Part shown: one piece after another, positions 25,563 to 34,270 of the stretch
Numbering within the stretch: the first letter of the stretch is position 1
How the letters are laid out: every line of letters starts with the position of its first letter
Assembly (NCBI RefSeq): GCF_048263965.1
Contig: NZ_JBLXDO010000022.1
Coordinates: forward strand, 9,493-73,492
Origin: Ferrimonas sp048263965
GTDB taxonomy: Bacteria; Pseudomonadota; Gammaproteobacteria; Enterobacterales; Shewanellaceae
DNA length: 64,000 nucleotides
Direction: 5' to 3'
The notes under the pieces: generated by a model
Seen by the model: the letters and a program-made list of their open reading frames with translations, nothing else
What the model was told of the DNA's origin: nothing
Databases searched by the model: none
Program-made: the position numbers and the translations under genes

Positions 25563-25592
25563 AAAAAAAGCGAGTCCGAAGACTCGCTTTTC
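25563..25592 (-). terminator. Intrinsic terminator of the tRNA-Val array
   Basis: The stem AAAAGCGAGTC/GACTCGCTTTT with loop CGAA is followed on the minus strand by a long T run. It lies just after the last tRNA-Val. Confidence 0.88.
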
Positions 25593-25600
25593 TTTTAAGG

Positions 25601-25676
25601 TGGTGGGCGATACCGGGCTTGAACCAGTGACCCCCTGCTTGTAAGGCAGGTGCTCTCCCAACTGAGCTAATCGCCC
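25601..25676 (-). tRNA. tRNA-Val (TAC), copy 4 in transcription order
   Basis: 76 nt with encoded CCA. The acceptor pairs GGGCGAT with ATCGCCC, and the anticodon loop CTTACAA gives anticodon TAC. Last of four identical-looking genes in one leftward unit. The 49-bp spacer before it (25677-25725) is identical to the next one, so a 125-bp unit is tandemly repeated. Confidence 0.97.
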
Positions 25677-25725
25677 ACAGCAAACTGTGGCTGACAAATG
25701 GCAAAAACCACTCATCAAAAGTAAG

Positions 25726-25801
25726 TGGTGGGCGATACCGGGCTTGAACCAGTGACCCCCTGCTTGTAAGGCAGGTGCTCTCCCAACTGAGCTAATCGCC
25801 C
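25726..25801 (-). tRNA. tRNA-Val (TAC), copy 3
   Basis: 76 nt, the same sequence as its neighbours, with anticodon TAC and encoded CCA. It is flanked on both sides by the same 49-bp spacer. Confidence 0.97.
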
Positions 25802-25850
25802 ACAGCAAACTGTGGCTGACAAATGGCAAAAACCACTCATCAAAAGTAAG

Positions 25851-25926
25851 TGGTGGGCGATACCGGGCTTGAACCAGTGACCCCCTGCTTGTAAGGCAGG
25901 TGCTCTCCCAACTGAGCTAATCGCCC
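25851..25926 (-). tRNA. tRNA-Val (TAC), copy 2
   Basis: 76 nt, anticodon TAC, encoded CCA. The spacer towards copy 1 (25927-25963) is different from the other two, so copies 2-4 probably arose by tandem duplication. Confidence 0.97.
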
Positions 25927-25963
25927 ACATAATATGTGGTGTTTTCACACTGTGCTGAAGAAA

Positions 25964-26039
25964 TGGTGGGCGATACCGGGCTTGAACCAGTGACCCCCTG
26001 CTTGTAAGGCAGGTGCTCTCCCAACTGAGCTAATCGCCC
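25964..26039 (-). tRNA. tRNA-Val (TAC), copy 1 (promoter-proximal)
   Basis: 76 nt, anticodon TAC, encoded CCA. It lies directly downstream of a near-perfect sigma-70 promoter at 26056-26083. Confidence 0.97.
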
Positions 26040-26055
26040 TCAGCAACGGAGGCGT

Positions 26056-26083
26056 ATTATAGGTGGCACTCCTTAGGTGTCAA
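26056..26083 (-). promoter_or_regulatory. Sigma-70 promoter of the tRNA-Val array
   Basis: On the minus strand TTGACA (26078-26083) and TATAAT (26056-26061) are both perfect, with a 16-bp spacer, followed by the GC-rich ACGCCTCCG typical of stable-RNA discriminators. Confidence 0.85.
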
Positions 26084-26359
26084 CAGGTTTCTCCCCGAAA
26101 CCCGCCATGTGGCGACTTATCGAACGCCCTGGCCGAAATAGGTTCAGCTAAAGATCGAAGCTGCTGGATTTGCAGACAAATGTCTTTATAGAACCCCGAA
26201 CTCATAGAAGTAGTCTGCACCATCAACCATGGAAACTCATCGCCTCCATATATAAGCAAAACAGTTTTGGGTTTCCCTCATGGAGTTCTGCTAGAATAGT
26301 GCGATTTTCTTCCTGTCTCTATAGGCAGGACCACTGAATGAAAGATTCTAGAGAAGGTT
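26084..26359 (+). other. Leader region of gltX, no gene seen
   Basis: Between the tRNA-Val promoter and gltX lies non-coding DNA more AT-rich than average. A possible -10 TAGAAT is at 26292-26297, with only a weak -35 (TTGGGT, 19-bp spacer). A short palindrome CCTGTCTCTATAGGCAGG at 26314-26331 lies just before the RBS. No riboswitch class was recognised. Confidence 0.4.
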
Positions 26360-27763
26360 ATGACTGTTAAAACGCGTTTTGCACCCAGCCCCACGGGATA
26401 CCTGCACGTTGGTGGTGCCCGTACTGCCCTCTACTCTTGGCTCTATGCCCGTAACATGGGTGGCGAGTTTGTACTGCGCATTGAGGATACTGACCTGGAG
26501 CGTTCCACCCAGGAAGCCATCGATGCCATCATGGAGGGCATGCAGTGGTTGGGCTTGAACTGGGAAGAGGGCCCTTACTACCAGACCAAGCGTTTTGACC
26601 GTTACAACCAGCTCATCGATCAACTGATCGAAGAGGGCAAAGCCTACAAGTGCTACTGCACCCGTGAGCGCCTGGATGAGCTGCGTGAAACTCAGATGGC
26701 CAACGGTGAGAAGCCGCGTTACGACGGCACCTGTCGCGACGGCGCCGATCAGGATGCCCCTTTTGTTATCCGCTTCCGCAACCCTGTCGAAGGTACCGTG
26801 GCATTTGATGACCACGTTCGTGGCCGCATCGAAATTGCCAACAACGAACTGGACGACCTGATCATTCGCCGCACCGATGGCTCTCCTACCTACAACTTCT
26901 GTGTTGTAGTTGATGATTGGGACATGGGCATCTCCCACGTGGTGCGTGGCGAAGACCACATCAACAACACCCCCCGTCAGATCAACATCTATAAGGCGCT
27001 GGGTGCACCGGTTCCCGAGTTCGCCCACGTTTCCATGATCCTGGGTGATGACGGTGCCAAGCTGTCTAAGCGTCATGGTGCCGTGAGTGTGATGCAGTAC
27101 CGCGATGACGGTTACCTGCCTGAAGCCCTGCTCAACTACCTGGTTCGTCTGGGCTGGTCCCATGGTGACCAGGAGATCTTCACCCGCCAGGAGATGATCG
27201 ATCTGTTCAGCCTGGACGCCATCAACAAGTCCGCTTCTGCGTTCAACACTGAGAAGCTGTTGTGGCTCAACCAGCACTACATGAAGAGCATGGACCCCGC
27301 TTATGTCGCAGAGCACCTTCAGTGGCACATGCAGGATCAGCAGATCAATCTGGAGAATGGTCCTGCCCTTGAGCAGCTGATCACTGTGATGGCCGAGCGC
27401 TGTCAGACTCTGAAAGAGCTGGCCGCCTCCAGCCGCTACTTCTATGAAGACTTTGAAGAGTTCGATGCCACCGCAGCCAAGAAGCACCTGCGCCCGGTAG
27501 CCCAGCAGCCCCTGGAGCTGGTGAAAGCCAAACTGGAAGCGTTGGAAGACTGGAATGCAGAAGCCATCCATCAGGCCATTCAGGACACCGCGTCTGAACT
27601 GGAGCTGGGCATGGGTAAAGTAGGCATGCCTCTGCGTGTTGCCGTGACCGGCGCCGGCCAGTCACCAGGCCTGGATCAGACCCTGTTGTTGATAGGTCGT
27701 ACAAGGTCTGTGGCCAGAATCACCAAGGCGGTTGAATTTGTAGCAAACAGAGCTAATTCCTGA
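26360..27763 (+). CDS. gltX: Glutamyl-tRNA synthetase
   Basis: A 467-aa class I aminoacyl-tRNA synthetase charging tRNA-Glu, close to the 471-aa E. coli enzyme. The HIGH-type motif is in APSPTGYLHVGGARTALYSW (about residues 8-27) and the KMSKS-type motif is KLSKRHGA (about 237-244). CYCTRERLDELR and YDGTCR correspond to the E. coli zinc-containing region. RBS AGAGAAGG precedes the ATG. It lies between two tRNA clusters, and the tRNA-Ala promoter begins 8 bp after its stop. Confidence 0.98.
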   Translation: MTVKTRFAPSPTGYLHVGGARTALYSWLYARNMGGEFVLRIEDTDLERSTQEAIDAIMEGMQWLGLNWEEGPYYQTKRFDRYNQLIDQLIEEGKAYKCYCTRERLDELRETQMANGEKPRYDGTCRDGADQDAPFVIRFRNPVEGTVAFDDHVRGRIEIANNELDDLIIRRTDGSPTYNFCVVVDDWDMGISHVVRGEDHINNTPRQINIYKALGAPVPEFAHVSMILGDDGAKLSKRHGAVSVMQYRDDGYLPEALLNYLVRLGWSHGDQEIFTRQEMIDLFSLDAINKSASAFNTEKLLWLNQHYMKSMDPAYVAEHLQWHMQDQQINLENGPALEQLITVMAERCQTLKELAASSRYFYEDFEEFDATAAKKHLRPVAQQPLELVKAKLEALEDWNAEAIHQAIQDTASELELGMGKVGMPLRVAVTGAGQSPGLDQTLLLIGRTRSVARITKAVEFVANRANS

Positions 27764-27771
27764 AAAACCGG

Positions 27772-27800
27772 TTGACACATTTTGGGGGCGTCCATACAAT
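27772..27800 (+). promoter_or_regulatory. Sigma-70 promoter of the tRNA-Ala cluster
   Basis: TTGACA (27772-27777) and TACAAT (27795-27800) are separated by 17 bp and followed by GCGCCTCGC, a GC-rich discriminator as in stringently controlled stable-RNA genes. Confidence 0.85.
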
Positions 27801-27846
27801 GCGCCTCGCACTCAGGGAATGCTTCCCGGGATGTGCAGCCAAGCTT

Positions 27847-27922
<76 letters not shown>

Positions 27923-28022
27923 NNNNNNNNNNNNNNNNNNNNNNNNNNNNNNNNNNNNNNNNNNNNNNNNNNNNNNNNNNNNNNNNNNNNNNNNNNNNNN
28001 NNNNNNNNNNNNNNNNNNNNNN
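27923..28022. other. Assembly gap (100 N)
   Basis: Exactly 100 unknown bases, a conventional scaffold spacer, placed between two identical tRNA-Ala copies. The true length and the number of tRNA copies are unknown. Confidence 0.99.
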
Positions 28023-28098
<76 letters not shown>

Positions 28099-28103
28099 AA
28101 CAG

Positions 28104-28126
28104 AAAGCCACCTACGGGTGGCTTTT
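28104..28126 (+). terminator. Intrinsic terminator after tRNA-Ala
   Basis: The stem AAAGCCACC/GGTGGCTTT with a short loop is followed by TTGTCGTTTTT, 5 bp after the tRNA. Confidence 0.8.
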
Positions 28127-28229
28127 GTCGTTTTTGGATTTCAGAAAGCGTGCCGGCAAGTCTCACCTTTACGGTGTGTATCATCCAGTAAGCCACCTTC
28201 CGATGGCTGTTCACCTCAGCTTATGCTCT

Positions 28230-28838
28230 TTATTCCGCACCCTTGGCATGTCTCTCAAAGTAGGGCTGCAGAAAGTCTGCAATGCTGTCCTGGGCTTTTC
28301 TGTTCGGATGGATACCATCTCGCTGCATCAGGTGAGGGTAGGGGGCAATTTCGGTCATGAAGAAAGGGATCAGGGGAACCTGATACTGATGGCTGAGATC
28401 CTGAAACACCTGCTCAAATTGGTTGGCATAACGTTGACCGTAGTTGGGCGGGACCATCACTTGAGACAACATCACGGCACTGCCGGCGGCCATCGATTGA
28501 TCAAGAATCCTGCTCAGATTCTTCTTTAACAGCGGCGGTGGGAAGCCTCTGAGGCCGTCGTTACCGCCAAGCTCAACAAAGACCCAGTCAGGCTGATGCT
28601 GCTGCAGAAGATTGGGCAGCCTCTTCAGTGCCCCTCCGGTGGTTTCACCGCTGACCGAAGCGTTAATAAGCTGAATTCCCTCCAGGTCCGTATTGAGTTT
28701 ATGGACCCACCCCTCTCGCTCGCTCATACCGTAACTGGCGCTCAGGCTGTCACCTAAGATAAGAATGGTTACACTGTTAGCGAAAACAATGGACGGAAAA
28801 AGCAGTATAACTGTCATTAAAAAGGAACGAATTATCAT
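28230..28838 (-). CDS. tesA: Multifunctional acyl-CoA thioesterase/lysophospholipase TesA (SGNH family)
   Basis: A 202-aa exported SGNH hydrolase. The signal peptide is MIIRSFLMTVILLFPSIVFA, followed by block I ILGDSLSASYGM with the nucleophile Ser, block III GGNDGLRG with the Asn, and the catalytic Asp-His pair in RDGIHPN near the C-terminus. It would hydrolyse thioesters, lysophospholipids or small esters in the periplasm. ATG 28838 gives the best signal peptide, although no strong RBS is seen. Its start is only 4 bp from the divergent ybbA start, as in the E. coli tesA-ybbAP order. Confidence 0.92.
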   Translation of the reverse strand: MIIRSFLMTVILLFPSIVFANSVTILILGDSLSASYGMSEREGWVHKLNTDLEGIQLINASVSGETTGGALKRLPNLLQQHQPDWVFVELGGNDGLRGFPPPLLKKNLSRILDQSMAAGSAVMLSQVMVPPNYGQRYANQFEQVFQDLSHQYQVPLIPFFMTEIAPYPHLMQRDGIHPNRKAQDSIADFLQPYFERHAKGAE

Positions 28839-28842
28839 AACT

Positions 28843-29529
28843 ATGCCGGATTCAAACACTACGCTAGCCATTCGAGTCCAGGGACTGGAACAGAAGGTTC
28901 CAACACTGGATGGTGAACTTCAGATCCTTCAGGGCGTTGACCTGGAAGTCAAGTCGGGCGAGTCCATCGCCGTCACCGGGCCCTCCGGGGCGGGGAAATC
29001 CACCCTGCTCGCCCTGTTGGCTGGCCTGGATATGGCCTCCTCCGGGGAGGTCTGGCTGGCAGGAGAGCCGCTGCATCAGTTGGATGAGGAGCAGAGAGCC
29101 AATCTTCGAGGCCGTAAGGTGGGGTTCATCTTCCAGTCCTTCATGCTGGTGGAAAGCCTGACTGCCCTGGAAAACGTCATGCTGCCTGTCGAGTTGGCGG
29201 GCAATACCGATGCCCGAACCCAGGCGGAGAATATGCTGCAGCGGGTAGGGCTTTCCCACCGTTTGGATCATTTTCCCAACCAGCTCTCTGGTGGCGAACA
29301 GCAGCGGGTGGCCATTGCCCGTGCTTTTGTCAGTCAACCCGATATCCTGTTTGCCGACGAGCCCACAGGGAATCTGGATCAGGCCAACAGCACTAAGGTG
29401 GAGGATCTGCTGTTTGAATTGAATCAGGAGCACCACACCACCCTGGTACTGGTGACCCATGATCTCAAGCTGGCTGAACGCTGCGCGACCCGAGTCCAGA
29501 TGGTGAGCGGCAGGCTGGAGGCCCTATGA
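28843..29529 (+). CDS. ybbA: ABC transporter ATP-binding protein YbbA (LolD/MacB-like)
   Basis: A 228-aa ATPase with Walker A GPSGAGKS, Q-loop IFQSFMLVESL, signature LSGGEQQRVAIARA and Walker B ILFADEPTGNLD. It partners the large FtsX-type permease YbbP. The substrate is not established; the family includes lipoprotein and macrolide mechanotransmission transporters. ATG 28843 gives a YbbA-like start (MPDSNT), but the nearest AGGA lies 16 bp upstream, so the start is not certain. The stop overlaps ybbP (ATGA). Confidence 0.93.
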   Translation: MPDSNTTLAIRVQGLEQKVPTLDGELQILQGVDLEVKSGESIAVTGPSGAGKSTLLALLAGLDMASSGEVWLAGEPLHQLDEEQRANLRGRKVGFIFQSFMLVESLTALENVMLPVELAGNTDARTQAENMLQRVGLSHRLDHFPNQLSGGEQQRVAIARAFVSQPDILFADEPTGNLDQANSTKVEDLLFELNQEHHTTLVLVTHDLKLAERCATRVQMVSGRLEAL

Positions 29530-32000
29530 ACATCTTCCCCTTAGCATGGAGGCTGTTCAGGCGGGAGCTTGCCCATGGCCAGCTCAGGCTGATTGGGGCA
29601 GCATTGATCTTGGCGGTGGCGGCGGTCACCGCCCTGGCCCTGGTCTCTGACCGTTTGCAATCCTCCATAGTGCGTCAGGCCAGCACCTTCCTGGCCGCCG
29701 ATCGGGTTCTCTCCTCTCCCCAACAGGTGGACCCGGCCTGGCTTGAAGCCGCCAGGGAGGCAGGACTCCAGGTGTCCACCACTCTGGAGTTTCAGTCCAT
29801 GCTCTTTTCTGAGGAGCGCTTCCAACTGGTGACGGTGAAAGCGGTGTCGCCCCAATACCCGCTTCGGGGCAGCATCGATCTGGTGGGCCAGTCTCTGACC
29901 CCTCTGCCAGAGCCCGGGGCCCTATGGCTGGACAGCCGGCTGGCAGGATGGATAGAGCAGAGCAACCTGGCTGAGATAGGGGAAGCCAGTTTCAGCCTCG
30001 ATCAGGCCATTCGTCGCCTTCCGGATGGTGGATTTAACCTGTTCGCTTCGGCGCCCGTGGTGTTGATGAACCTGTCAGACGTAGACGCCACCGGCGTCAT
30101 TCAGCCTGGCAGTCGCCTTAGCTGGCGCTATCAGTTCGTCGGCAACACTGAGGCCATCAAGAGCTACGCCAAGTGGCTCAATGGCCGCCTGACTACCTCT
30201 CAGCGCTGGGTCGATGTGCGCAGCCAGGATTCACCTGTGTCCCGCGCCATTCAGCGGGCGGAACAGTTCCTGCTCCTGACCGCCTTGCTGGGCATAGCCC
30301 TGGCCTGTGCGGCCATCTCTGTCGCCACTCAGCGCTACTGCCTTCGCCATTATGATGCGGTGGCCATGCTGAAGACCCTGGGGGCGTCCCATAATCAGGT
30401 ACGGGGGATCTTTGTCACCCACCTCTCTCTGGTGACCCTGCTGGGCATCGCCATCGGTCTGATGGTGGGATTGATAGGGGCCGAGGCTCTGCTGGCCTGG
30501 TTGCCACAGGAGCTCAGCCAGGGTGAGATTTCCGTGGCGCGCCCACTGGCCCTGGGAGCGGCTACCGGCCTGGTGGCGGGCTTTGGCTTTACGCTCTACC
30601 CCCTGCTGCGCCTTCTGGCCATCCCCCCTTTGAGGGTGTTGCGAAAAGACCTGGGACCGGTGAGATGGCAGGGCTGGCTCAACGGCGTGCTCTCCGTTGC
30701 CGCCCTGGCTCTGCTGGCATACATCTACAGCGGCAACGCCATGATGACCGGTGTCCTGCTGATTGGCGGGGCTGCCCTGGCACTGTTGCTGCTGCTGGTG
30801 GCCTGGCTTCTGCTGAATTGGGGGCGTCAGTTGGGGATGCGCACCGGCACGCCTCTGCAGCTGGCCATTGCCGGGCTCAGGCGCCGTGCCCGGGATAATG
30901 CCGTGCAGCTGGTGGGTTTCTCCGTCTCTCTGGTATTGCTGCTCACCATCCTCGCCTTGCGTCAGGACATTCTGGCCGACTGGCAGAAGCAGTTGCCTCA
31001 GGGGACCCCGGACCACTTCCTGGTCAACATCAGCCTGGATGAGCTGCCGCAGATGGGCAATTTCCTTTCAAGCCGTCAGGTGGAAGCGACCGACTTCTAT
31101 CCGGTGATCCGCGGTCGTCTCTCTGCCATCAATGGTGCACAGGTGAGTCAGCCTGTGACCAAGGAGGAGGGAGAGCAGCAGCCAAGACAGGGGCCGTCCG
31201 GCATTGGCCGGGAGCTCAACCTGACCTTCAGGGACAGCTTGCCGCCAAACAACCCTGTGGTGGCGGGTAACTGGTTTGAAGGGGATGCGCGGGGAGAGGT
31301 GTCTGTGGAGTCCAGGGTGGCAGAGCGATTGGGCATTGGTCTTGGCGATCGGCTCACCTTCACCATAGATACTCAGCCGGTTGAGGTGGAGGTCACCAGT
31401 CTGCGTAAAGTGAACTGGGAAACCATGCAGCCCAACTTCTTCATGATCTTCCCCCCGGCGGATCTGGTGCGCTTCCCGGCCACCTACATCGCCAGCTTTA
31501 AGCACCCGCAGGGCGATGCCGGCCTGGTTGGCGAGCTGATACGGCAGTTTCCCACTGTGTCGGTAATCGATGTGGGATCCATCATCACTCAGCTCAGAGA
31601 GGTGATAGACCAGGTTTCTCTGGCATTGACCCTGGTGTTGCTGGTGGTGGTCTTGGCCAGCGCCATGGTGCTCATTGCCCAGACTGAGGCAGGCATGGCC
31701 AGCCGTCGCCAGGAGTTGGCCATTATGCGTACCCTGGGGGCGGCAGGCAGTCTGCTGCGACGCGCCGTTGCCTGGGAGTTTCTGCTGCTGGGGGCGGTCG
31801 CCGGCCTGTTGGCTGTGGTGGTCACCGAGCTCACCCTGGCTCTGCTCAAGAGTCAGGTGTTCAACCTGGTGGTCAACGGACACACCCTGTGGTGGTTCCT
31901 GATCCCGGTACTGGGTGCGTTGCTTATAGGGTCCATCGGCATGTTGGCCTGCCGCCGCCTGCTGGCCAATCAGTGCGGCGCGTTGCTCAGGGGCGGTTAG
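29526..32000 (+). CDS. ybbP: FtsX-family ABC transporter permease YbbP
   Basis: An 824-aa inner-membrane permease with an N-terminal helix (RLIGAALILAVAAVTALALV), a periplasmic domain, a first FtsX core (about residues 255-385, e.g. YDAVAMLKTLGASHNQVRGIF), a middle membrane block and a second FtsX core near the C-terminus (RRQELAIMRTLGAAGSLLRR). The duplicated FtsX layout is typical of YbbP. It works with YbbA, probably on envelope or lipid-linked substrates, but the exact role is unknown. Translationally coupled to ybbA. Confidence 0.93.
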   Translation: MNIFPLAWRLFRRELAHGQLRLIGAALILAVAAVTALALVSDRLQSSIVRQASTFLAADRVLSSPQQVDPAWLEAAREAGLQVSTTLEFQSMLFSEERFQLVTVKAVSPQYPLRGSIDLVGQSLTPLPEPGALWLDSRLAGWIEQSNLAEIGEASFSLDQAIRRLPDGGFNLFASAPVVLMNLSDVDATGVIQPGSRLSWRYQFVGNTEAIKSYAKWLNGRLTTSQRWVDVRSQDSPVSRAIQRAEQFLLLTALLGIALACAAISVATQRYCLRHYDAVAMLKTLGASHNQVRGIFVTHLSLVTLLGIAIGLMVGLIGAEALLAWLPQELSQGEISVARPLALGAATGLVAGFGFTLYPLLRLLAIPPLRVLRKDLGPVRWQGWLNGVLSVAALALLAYIYSGNAMMTGVLLIGGAALALLLLLVAWLLLNWGRQLGMRTGTPLQLAIAGLRRRARDNAVQLVGFSVSLVLLLTILALRQDILADWQKQLPQGTPDHFLVNISLDELPQMGNFLSSRQVEATDFYPVIRGRLSAINGAQVSQPVTKEEGEQQPRQGPSGIGRELNLTFRDSLPPNNPVVAGNWFEGDARGEVSVESRVAERLGIGLGDRLTFTIDTQPVEVEVTSLRKVNWETMQPNFFMIFPPADLVRFPATYIASFKHPQGDAGLVGELIRQFPTVSVIDVGSIITQLREVIDQVSLALTLVLLVVVLASAMVLIAQTEAGMASRRQELAIMRTLGAAGSLLRRAVAWEFLLLGAVAGLLAVVVTELTLALLKSQVFNLVVNGHTLWWFLIPVLGALLIGSIGMLACRRLLANQCGALLRGG

Positions 32001-32018
32001 AGAGGAATCACAATGAAG

Positions 32019-32042
32019 AGGCCGCGGTTTACGCGGCCTTTT
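32019..32042 (+). terminator. Intrinsic terminator after ybbP
   Basis: The stem AGGCCGCG/CGCGGCCT with loop GTTTA is followed by TTTT, ending 10 bp before an inverted-repeat element. Confidence 0.82.
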
Positions 32043-32052
32043 ACTGTCGGGT

Positions 32053-32565
32053 CTAGGGCGTGTTTATCTTTGGTGTTTAGAATTTGGCCGAGGATGACGA
32101 CGACTAATCAAGAAGTTCGATTGTAGGCTAGGTACCAACCCAACGTGGTAGCTGTGTTGCTCAGAAGTTGCCTTGAGTGATGAATCAAGGCGTGACTCTG
32201 AAGGAATGGTTATTGCCCTTCTAAAGAGTCACAACACAGAGTCAGCACTCAAGGCGACTTCCCTACGGGTTGATTAAAACGGACTTCATGCTGCGTTTGC
32301 CAATCTTGCTTTAGGCCCATAGAGCATTGATTGGCCGCCTTGCCTGAAGCCCGTTTTATTTCAACTGAGCTCGCAGATATCACGTTGTGTTGGTACGACT
32401 CTACGTCAAAATCGAACGACGAGGAGTAGTCGTTGTCAGTCCGGCCCCGAAGGGCGCTTTGCTAAGTCTAGGTATCCATTCAGTTTGGGCACAATGTCGA
32501 TACATCGAGGCCTTAGTGGCTGGATGATGGCGCAAAAATATTCAGCAAAGGTCAACACGCCCTAG
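32053..32565. repeat. 513-bp non-coding inverted-repeat element (family B, MITE-like)
   Basis: The termini are inverted repeats beginning CTAGGGCGTGTT on both sides, and the 4-bp CTAG may be a target duplication. The outer arms continue inward: 32083-32152 pairs imperfectly with 32383-32440 (for example ATCGAAC and GTTGGTAC segments on opposite strands). Inside are two large independent hairpins, about 32164-32261 (GAAGTTGCCTTGAGTG against CACTCAAGGCGACTTC) and 32273-32359 (TTAAAACGG against CCGTTTTA). No ORF of note is present. Its right-hand CTAG contains the yfcH stop codon. It fills nearly the whole ybbP-yfcH gap, and a relic end is found at 6091-6124. Confidence 0.75.
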
Positions 32566-33467
32566 CGTCCAAGGAGGGCCTGCAGCGCCCCAGGCAGTTC
32601 CGGATAGCGGAAGTCGAATCCGTGTCTAACCAGCCGGTTGGGGAGCACACTCTGGCCCTTGAGCAGCAGGGAGGACATCTCTCCCAGGGCCAACTTCAGT
32701 GCCGTTGCCGGTACCGTCATGAAGGCGGGGCGACGCAGGGCCTGTCCCAGCGCTTTACTGAACTCCTTGTTGCTGACCGGTGTGGGCGTGGTGCCGTTAT
32801 AAATTCCCTGGCAGCTGTCAGTCATCATCAGATAGCCGATCACCGCCACCAGATCATCGATGTGGATCCAGGACATGGCCTGGCTGCCATTGCCCACCGG
32901 GCCGCCGACCCCGGCGCGAAACGCTGGAAGCATCTTCTTCAGGGCACCGCCCTCTCCCAGGACCAGTCCGATTCGCAGGACACAGACCCGGGTGCGAGGC
33001 GCCGCCTGCATTGCCAGATACTCCCAGGTGTGGCACACCCTTTGGGCGAAGTCGTTCTTGTCATAGACCAGCGGCGTATCTTCATCCATGTGACTGTCGG
33101 AGTCGGTGCCATAGATGCCGATGGCAGAGGCGCTGATGAACACCTTGGGGGGAGAATCCAGCCCCAGTATCCAGTCGCTCAGGGTCTGGGTCAGGCGCCA
33201 GCGGCTGTCGCAGATCAGGTGTTTCTGCCTGCCACTCCACCTCTTTTCTGCGATGGGTTCGCCGGCCAGGTTAATGACTGCGTCTACCCCCTGGAGCCAG
33301 GGCAGAGCTTCGATGCCCACGCATTCGGCATCAATCCCCTGTTGTTGCAGCCGTCGCCCGGACTGCTCCGGATGACGGCTGATCACAACCAGTTCGTGGG
33401 CCCCGCTCAACTGTTTCAGCAGCCTGCTGCCAACAAACCCTGTGCCGCCAGTGACAAGAATCTTCAT
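32562..33467 (-). CDS. yfcH: TIGR01777 family epimerase (YfcH-like, SDR39U1)
   Basis: A 301-aa extended short-chain dehydrogenase/reductase with the nucleotide motif GGTGFVGSRL at the N-terminus, VDAVINLAGEPIAEKRW in the middle, and a C-terminal DUF1731 segment (LGEMSSLLLKGQSVLPNRL, then GFDFRYPEL). The exact substrate is unknown. ATG 33467 has a good RBS (AGGAGG). The TAG stop lies inside the CTAG terminus of the inverted-repeat element, so the last residues may differ from those of relatives. Confidence 0.9.
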   Translation of the reverse strand: MKILVTGGTGFVGSRLLKQLSGAHELVVISRHPEQSGRRLQQQGIDAECVGIEALPWLQGVDAVINLAGEPIAEKRWSGRQKHLICDSRWRLTQTLSDWILGLDSPPKVFISASAIGIYGTDSDSHMDEDTPLVYDKNDFAQRVCHTWEYLAMQAAPRTRVCVLRIGLVLGEGGALKKMLPAFRAGVGGPVGNGSQAMSWIHIDDLVAVIGYLMMTDSCQGIYNGTTPTPVSNKEFSKALGQALRRPAFMTVPATALKLALGEMSSLLLKGQSVLPNRLVRHGFDFRYPELPGALQALLGR

Positions 33468-33571
33468 GCCTGCCTCCTCATCCAAGCCATAGGTTCGGGA
33501 GCAACGCTCCTGAATCTGTGTTACACATACAAAGTTAGCATACGATCAATTTCCACAAGGAGTTCAAACTC

Positions 33572-34270
33572 ATGCAACCTGTTGCCGTGGTCAGCGGCTG
33601 TGGTCGCCGCCTGGGCGAATACATCACCGGGCGGCTGTTGGCGCAGGGGTATCGCGTCTATGGGCAGTACCTGAGCTCCAGCCCAGCGAGCCACCCCAAC
33701 CTCATTGCGTCCAGGGTGGACTTCACCGACGCCCGGCAGGTAAAGCAGTGGGCCGATGCCATCTTGTCGGATGTCGACAGGGTAGACCTTCTGCTCAACA
33801 ACGCCTCCCTGTATCAACCCGACCCAGACGATGTTGCTGTGGGCGTTGAGCAGCTTACCCAGCTTCACCGCATTCACCTCCAGGCACCCTACCAGCTGGT
33901 TCAGGCGCTCAAGGGAGCCCTGGCACAGGCCTCTGGCTGCATAGTGAATCTCACCGATATCTACGTGCATCACCCCAATGCGGATTACAGCCTCTACTGC
34001 GCCACCAAGGCGGGTTTGGACAGTCTTACCCAGTCCTGGGCCAGACAGCTGGCCCCGGATGTGCGGGTAAACAGCATAGAGCCGGGGCCGATTCTGTTTC
34101 TGGACGAACATGGGGAGGCGTATCGGCAGCAGGTGCTCAGTCGCACCCTGCTGCAGGTAGAGGGCGGTTTGGATCCCATCTGGAAGGCACTATGGATGCT
34201 GGTCAACAACCCTTATATGACCGGTGCGCGCATCCCGGTAGATGGTGGTCGCAGCGTCGCCCAACTTTAA
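33572..34270 (+). CDS. folM: FolM-like dihydromonapterin reductase (SDR)
   Basis: A 232-aa short-chain dehydrogenase close in pattern to FolM, which makes tetrahydromonapterin, the cofactor used by bacterial PhhA. The nucleotide motif is SGCGRRLGEYI, LLNNASLYQ is the central NNA-type motif, YSLYCATKAG has the catalytic Tyr-x-x-x-Lys, and RVNSIEPGPILFLDEHGEAY matches the FolM C-terminal half. RBS AAGGAG is present. Its last 81 bp overlap the convergent folK-like gene. A pteridine or dihydrofolate reductase role is the main alternative. Confidence 0.82.
   Translation: MQPVAVVSGCGRRLGEYITGRLLAQGYRVYGQYLSSSPASHPNLIASRVDFTDARQVKQWADAILSDVDRVDLLLNNASLYQPDPDDVAVGVEQLTQLHRIHLQAPYQLVQALKGALAQASGCIVNLTDIYVHHPNADYSLYCATKAGLDSLTQSWARQLAPDVRVNSIEPGPILFLDEHGEAYRQQVLSRTLLQVEGGLDPIWKALWMLVNNPYMTGARIPVDGGRSVAQL

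Noticed and set aside
25681..25850. CRISPR-like repeat array near 25.7 kb
   Set aside because: The repeats are tRNA genes with identical spacers; no cas genes and no true CRISPR array anywhere in the window.
25459..25948. Open frames running through the tRNA-Val genes
   Set aside because: Repeated protein segments simply translate the tRNA copies.
32053..32565. Structured non-coding RNA gene
   Set aside because: Terminal inverted repeats with CTAG ends and a relic copy elsewhere favour a mobile element; no promoter was found. Not fully excluded.
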